From NCBI RefSeq assembly GCF_008017805.1, contig NZ_VRTT01000072.1:1-37057 (forward strand): a DNA stretch of 37,057 nt, written 5' to 3'. Position 1 is the first letter of the stretch, and each line of letters opens with the position of its first letter. Made by a program: the position numbers and the translations under genes. The notes under the pieces were generated by a model. That model did no database searches and was not told the DNA's origin. It worked only from the letters and a program-made list of their open reading frames with translations. This document shows, piece by piece, positions 34,810-37,057 of the stretch. The DNA comes from Paenibacillus sp. N3.4. GTDB taxonomy: Bacteria; Bacillota; Bacilli; Paenibacillales; NBRC-103111.

Positions 34810-34867
34810 TTACGCTAACACAGAACGATAATGAAGGAGTTTGCCTTATCACGGCAGCTCCTTTTTT
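34810..34867 (+). terminator. GCTAAC-GAACGATA motif (copy 1) plus intrinsic terminator
   Basis: TTACGCTAACACAGAACGAT (34810-34829) is directly followed by a hairpin in which AAGGAG (34834-34839) pairs with CTCCTT (34858-34863) and TGCC pairs with GGCA, then TTTTG. The same motif returns at 35566 and 36891. The hairpin ends the reductase transcript. Motif and hairpin together look like one repeated unit. Confidence 0.7.
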
Positions 34868-34944
34868 GTCATTCAAGTAACTGGCAGGATAACGACAGTA
34901 AGGAAGCGAAATCGAATGAGGATCAATTTGGAAGGAGAAGAGAA

Positions 34945-35525
34945 ATGGCAGAGATTCTTTTGTTGCACCACACATTGGGACTGACAAAGGGTATTAATTC
35001 TTTCGCCGACGAGCTCAGAGGGGCGGGTCACACTGTTCATGTTCCTGACCTTTTCGACGGTCATTTGTTTACGACGATCGAGGATGGCATGACCTATGTC
35101 AATGAGATTGGCTTCGAAGAGATAACAGAGCGAGGTATACGTGTTGCCAGTGAGTTTCCGCGTGAGATCATCTACGCGGGGTTTTCACTCGGTGTGGTTG
35201 CGGTTCAGAAGCTCGCTCAGACTCGTGAAGGCGCTCGTGGTGCATTGTTGTTTTACTCTTGCGTTCCAGCTCGATGTTCGGATCTCCCTGGCCGGCGGAA
35301 CTACCGGTGCAGATTCACGGCATGGACGCGGATCCCTATTTCGTTGATGAGGGCGACATTGAGACGGCACGCCAGCTCGTGACTACGGCCGATCATGCCG
35401 AACTCTTTTTGTACCCAGGAGATCAGCACTTGTTCGCAGATAGCAGTTTGCCGTCATATGACGCCAACGCAACGACGCTGCTATTGCAGCGTGTACTCGA
35501 ATTCCTCCAGCATTTGGATAACTGA
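34945..35525 (+). pseudogene. Dienelactone hydrolase-family protein, frameshifted
   Basis: ATG 34945 (GGAAGGAGAAG) gives MAEILLLHHTLGLTKGINSF, AGHTVHVPDLFDGHLFTTIE and IIYAGFSLGVVAVQKLAQTR, where the alpha/beta-hydrolase nucleophile elbow reads GFSLGV, with Ser in place of the Cys seen in classical dienelactone hydrolase. One base is missing near 35260; the next frame continues FGSPWPAELPVQIHGMDADP and HAELFLYPGDQHLFADSSLP, holding the catalytic Asp and His (GDQHLF), to TGA 35525. Restored length is 193 residues, normal for the family. Function and substrate are unknown; a sequencing error would restore it. Confidence 0.82.
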
Positions 35526-35565
35526 GCGTTTGCTTAGGAACAGTTACATTCATGCGCGTAGCCAG

Positions 35566-35589
35566 TTACGCTAACGGCGAACGATAGCA
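35566..35589 (+). repeat. GCTAAC-GAACGATA motif (copy 2)
   Basis: TTACGCTAACGGCGAACGAT (35566-35585) matches copy 1 at 17 of 20 positions. It lies 40 nt after the hydrolase stop. No clean terminator follows; instead an IS110 5' end begins within about 10-15 nt, which may have displaced it. Confidence 0.65.
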
Positions 35590-35595
35590 TTCCTG

Positions 35596-35699
35596 TAGAG
35601 CGTTAATTTTGAGCTTTGCAAAAAACAAGCGCCTCGGTACGATGGGAGTACGCAACGGGTCATAGCCCTTTAAATCCCATCATCCAGGACGACGCTCTA
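35596..35699 (+). ncRNA. IS110 5' non-coding end, possible bridge-RNA region (unproven)
   Basis: TAGAGCGT (35596-35603) is perfectly complementary to ACGCTCTA (35692-35699), enclosing 88 nt immediately before the IS110-derived ATG at 35702. Inside, GATGGGA (35641-35647) can pair with TCCCATC (35676-35682), and GGGT with AGCCC nearby. An enclosed fold of this size upstream of an IS110 transposase start is where bridge RNA is encoded in this family. No transposase beyond 50 residues is left here, so any RNA would need a helper. Position-based inference. Confidence 0.35.
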
Positions 35700-35701
35700 T
35701 T

Positions 35702-36619
35702 ATGAAGTTTAAATCGCAGGACAAACAAAATCAACTCATTGAAAAAATTACCTCTCAGCATCTGGTCGTCGGGATCGACATTGCCCAACAAACACATGTC
35801 GCGCGTGCTGTTAACTTTCGCGGAATCGTAATCGGTACCCCCTTGTCATTTTCCAGAGCTAATATTACCTGGGATAACGCAACAAAATCGGTAAGGGCAG
35901 TAAAAGATACAACTACGATAGCATTAAGAGTCAATGATCTGGTTGCTTATGTGCCACAGTTGATAAACGGGAACACAATGGTTCCACTCCGATTTGTATC
36001 TGAAGCCCTAGGGGCACATGTGGAATGGGACCCCAATACTAAAACTGCCATAATTACAAGTCAGTTGGTAAGTTCGGAACAGATATATCAGAATAATGGT
36101 CAATATCCAGGTTTTACATGCAAAGGTGTGGGCATCGGTGATTTGAGATCAACTGTAGTTTCAAAACTCGGGAATGGTAAAAGTTCAAAATATGGTGATT
36201 ATCCTGAAGAATTTGGTATTATCGATTCTGATGGTTGTACTTTTGGTCTTAAGGATGATAAAGTTGTTCAAATATATATATCCTCTTCAAGTTCTTTCGA
36301 TAACAGAATAAAAGGTTCCGGCTATAGTTTAAAAACTATTGTGAACGCAATAGGTGCAGATAATTTGACTTATAATTCGAATTTTTTCACAGGAGATTCT
36401 TTGTTGATCGGCCATCTGGGTAAAATGACTCTTTATATCTCACTCTGGAAAGATGTGGAAGATTTAAAAACCGCTACAGATTTTGGATACGTCGGATTAG
36501 GAATAATCGACGAAGATTTAATAACAGCTCTAAAAGAAACCGATAAGAAACTATTTATGGACAGTGGTAGGAAGTTTAATTATAAATACCAGCCCTATAA
36601 AAATAATGTGGATAATTAA
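35702..36619 (+). CDS. Fusion ORF: IS110 transposase N-terminus plus stalk-domain protein
   Basis: The 305-residue ORF begins MKFKSQDKQNQLIEKITSQH, then LVVGIDIAQQTHVARAVNFR and GIVIGTPLSFS, the first 50 residues of an IS110 transposase including the first catalytic Asp (GIDIAQQ). It then continues in frame as a stalk protein: ITWDNATKSVRAVKDTTTIA, NGNTMVPLRFVSEALGAHVE and WDPNTKTAIITSQ, followed by a roughly 185-residue C-terminal region (ending KYQPYKNNVDN) of the same style as the stalk protein at 23683. The signal peptide and domain start have been lost, so the product would stay in the cytosol and is probably inactive. No clear ribosome site is visible before the ATG. Confidence 0.8.
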   Translation: MKFKSQDKQNQLIEKITSQHLVVGIDIAQQTHVARAVNFRGIVIGTPLSFSRANITWDNATKSVRAVKDTTTIALRVNDLVAYVPQLINGNTMVPLRFVSEALGAHVEWDPNTKTAIITSQLVSSEQIYQNNGQYPGFTCKGVGIGDLRSTVVSKLGNGKSSKYGDYPEEFGIIDSDGCTFGLKDDKVVQIYISSSSSFDNRIKGSGYSLKTIVNAIGADNLTYNSNFFTGDSLLIGHLGKMTLYISLWKDVEDLKTATDFGYVGLGIIDEDLITALKETDKKLFMDSGRKFNYKYQPYKNNVDN

Positions 36620-36704
36620 CTATTATATTCAGAATCCTTGAACTTATAGTGTATCGATGGTTAGTCTTGATTGATTAATACATGTATACGCAGCAGATGG
36701 GTTA

Positions 36705-36893
36705 GTCTAAAACTTATTTCTCAAAAGCTGACGATTTTTCAGATCAAAAACCGCGTCAAATCAACAACTCCCGTCTAATACTTTATTTTCATCGAACATA
36801 TGGACGAGAAGGTTACAAGGAAAAATGGGTTAATTATGACTTCCCTATAGACAACTACTTAAAATTAAAGGGGTTCGTTAAGGCGAGGCATTA
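36705..36893 (+). pseudogene. Possible coding scrap without a start
   Basis: One frame is open from 36705 to TAA 36891-36893 and reads YFSKADDFSDQKPRQINNSR, then REGYKEKWVNYDFPIDNYLK and LKGFVKARH. The composition is protein-like, but no start codon exists in the frame and I recognise no family. The rest of 36620-36890 shows nothing else. Confidence 0.2.
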
Positions 36894-36965
36894 AGCTAAC
36901 TGCGAACGATAACTGAATGAATAACCAAGGAGCAGATCGCCGGGACAGGCATCTGTTCTTTTTTT
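36891..36965 (+). terminator. GCTAAC-GAACGATA motif (copy 3) plus intrinsic terminator
   Basis: TTAAGCTAACTGCGAACGAT (36891-36910) is followed by a hairpin: AAGGAGCAGAT (36927-36937) pairs with ATCTGTTCTTT (36951-36961, with G-U pairs), then TTTT. The arrangement repeats copy 1: motif, short spacer, hairpin starting AAGGAG, T-run. Beyond it (36966-37057) nothing is recognised. Confidence 0.65.
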
Positions 36966-37057
36966 CATTAAGCTGATATGAACGAGGCGGTCAATACCTC
37001 TTCTAATAATTAAATGTTTTTTTATTTTTGTCAGGAAAAAAATCCATTTTTAACCAT

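Overview
The window looks like an accessory, partly decayed chromosomal region of an endospore-forming member of the Bacillota, most likely Paenibacillaceae or a close relative. The evidence is spore-surface genes (two CotS-like kinases, two YheC/YheD ATP-grasp proteins, an ExsC-like exosporium protein, YjcZ-like micropeptides), S-layer (SLH) and copper-amine-oxidase 'stalk' domain proteins, strong GGAGG-type ribosome sites with frequent TTG starts, and IS110, IS3, IS66, IS1182 and IS200/IS605 remnants. Single-base frameshifts are very common. Large internal deletions show that much of the decay is real, but some of the 1-nt indels could be sequencing errors.

Layout. 1-1120: mosaic of insertion-sequence fragments, including an inverted piece of a yheC/yheD-like gene. 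1290-8381: eroded arginine operon. A promoter overlapped by a probable ARG box is followed by an argC stub, intact argJ, an argB'/argD' deletion scar, intact carA, carB with one frameshift, then an internal piece of argD joined to a 5'-truncated argF. 8495-9211: a possible HPr-like scrap and a decayed lipoprotein gene. 9385-14361: GC-richer spore-coat cluster, cotS-like (frameshifted), cotS-like, yheC/D, kamA pseudogene, yheC/D. 14384-15847: gene scraps (SDR, response regulator, rsgA start) with an attenuator-like leader. 15844-17583: intact COG3044-type ABC-class ATPase. 17733-19106: Rrf2 regulator divergent from a frameshifted azoreductase, with a clear promoter/operator between them. 19259-22696: GNAT, phage terminase scrap, YjcZ-like micropeptides, truncated IS110, VOC protein, truncated DinB protein. 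22787-34101: surface-protein genes (stalk protein, a roughly 7.3-kb S-layer adhesin with eight tandem repeats, ankyrin protein, ExsC-like protein) punctuated by a family of structured intergenic elements. 34214-36965: RibD/DHFR-like reductase, dienelactone hydrolase, an IS110/stalk-domain gene fusion, and three copies of a second short repeat, two of them with attached terminator hairpins.

The most unusual signal is the element family (A 22787, B 24346, C 32269, E 33226, D 33996, all on the + strand). Each full copy has a TGTC-NNNN-GACA mini-hairpin, arm R1, a terminator-like hairpin with T-tract, an inverted arm R2', a loop of exactly 8 nt, and arm R3; A and E have a fourth arm R4. Stem sequences differ between copies but keep pairing, so the structure appears to be under selection. 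The elements alternate with surface-protein genes, and copy C looks like the product of recombination between the R1 and R4 arms. I know of no described family with this architecture, but I could not search databases.
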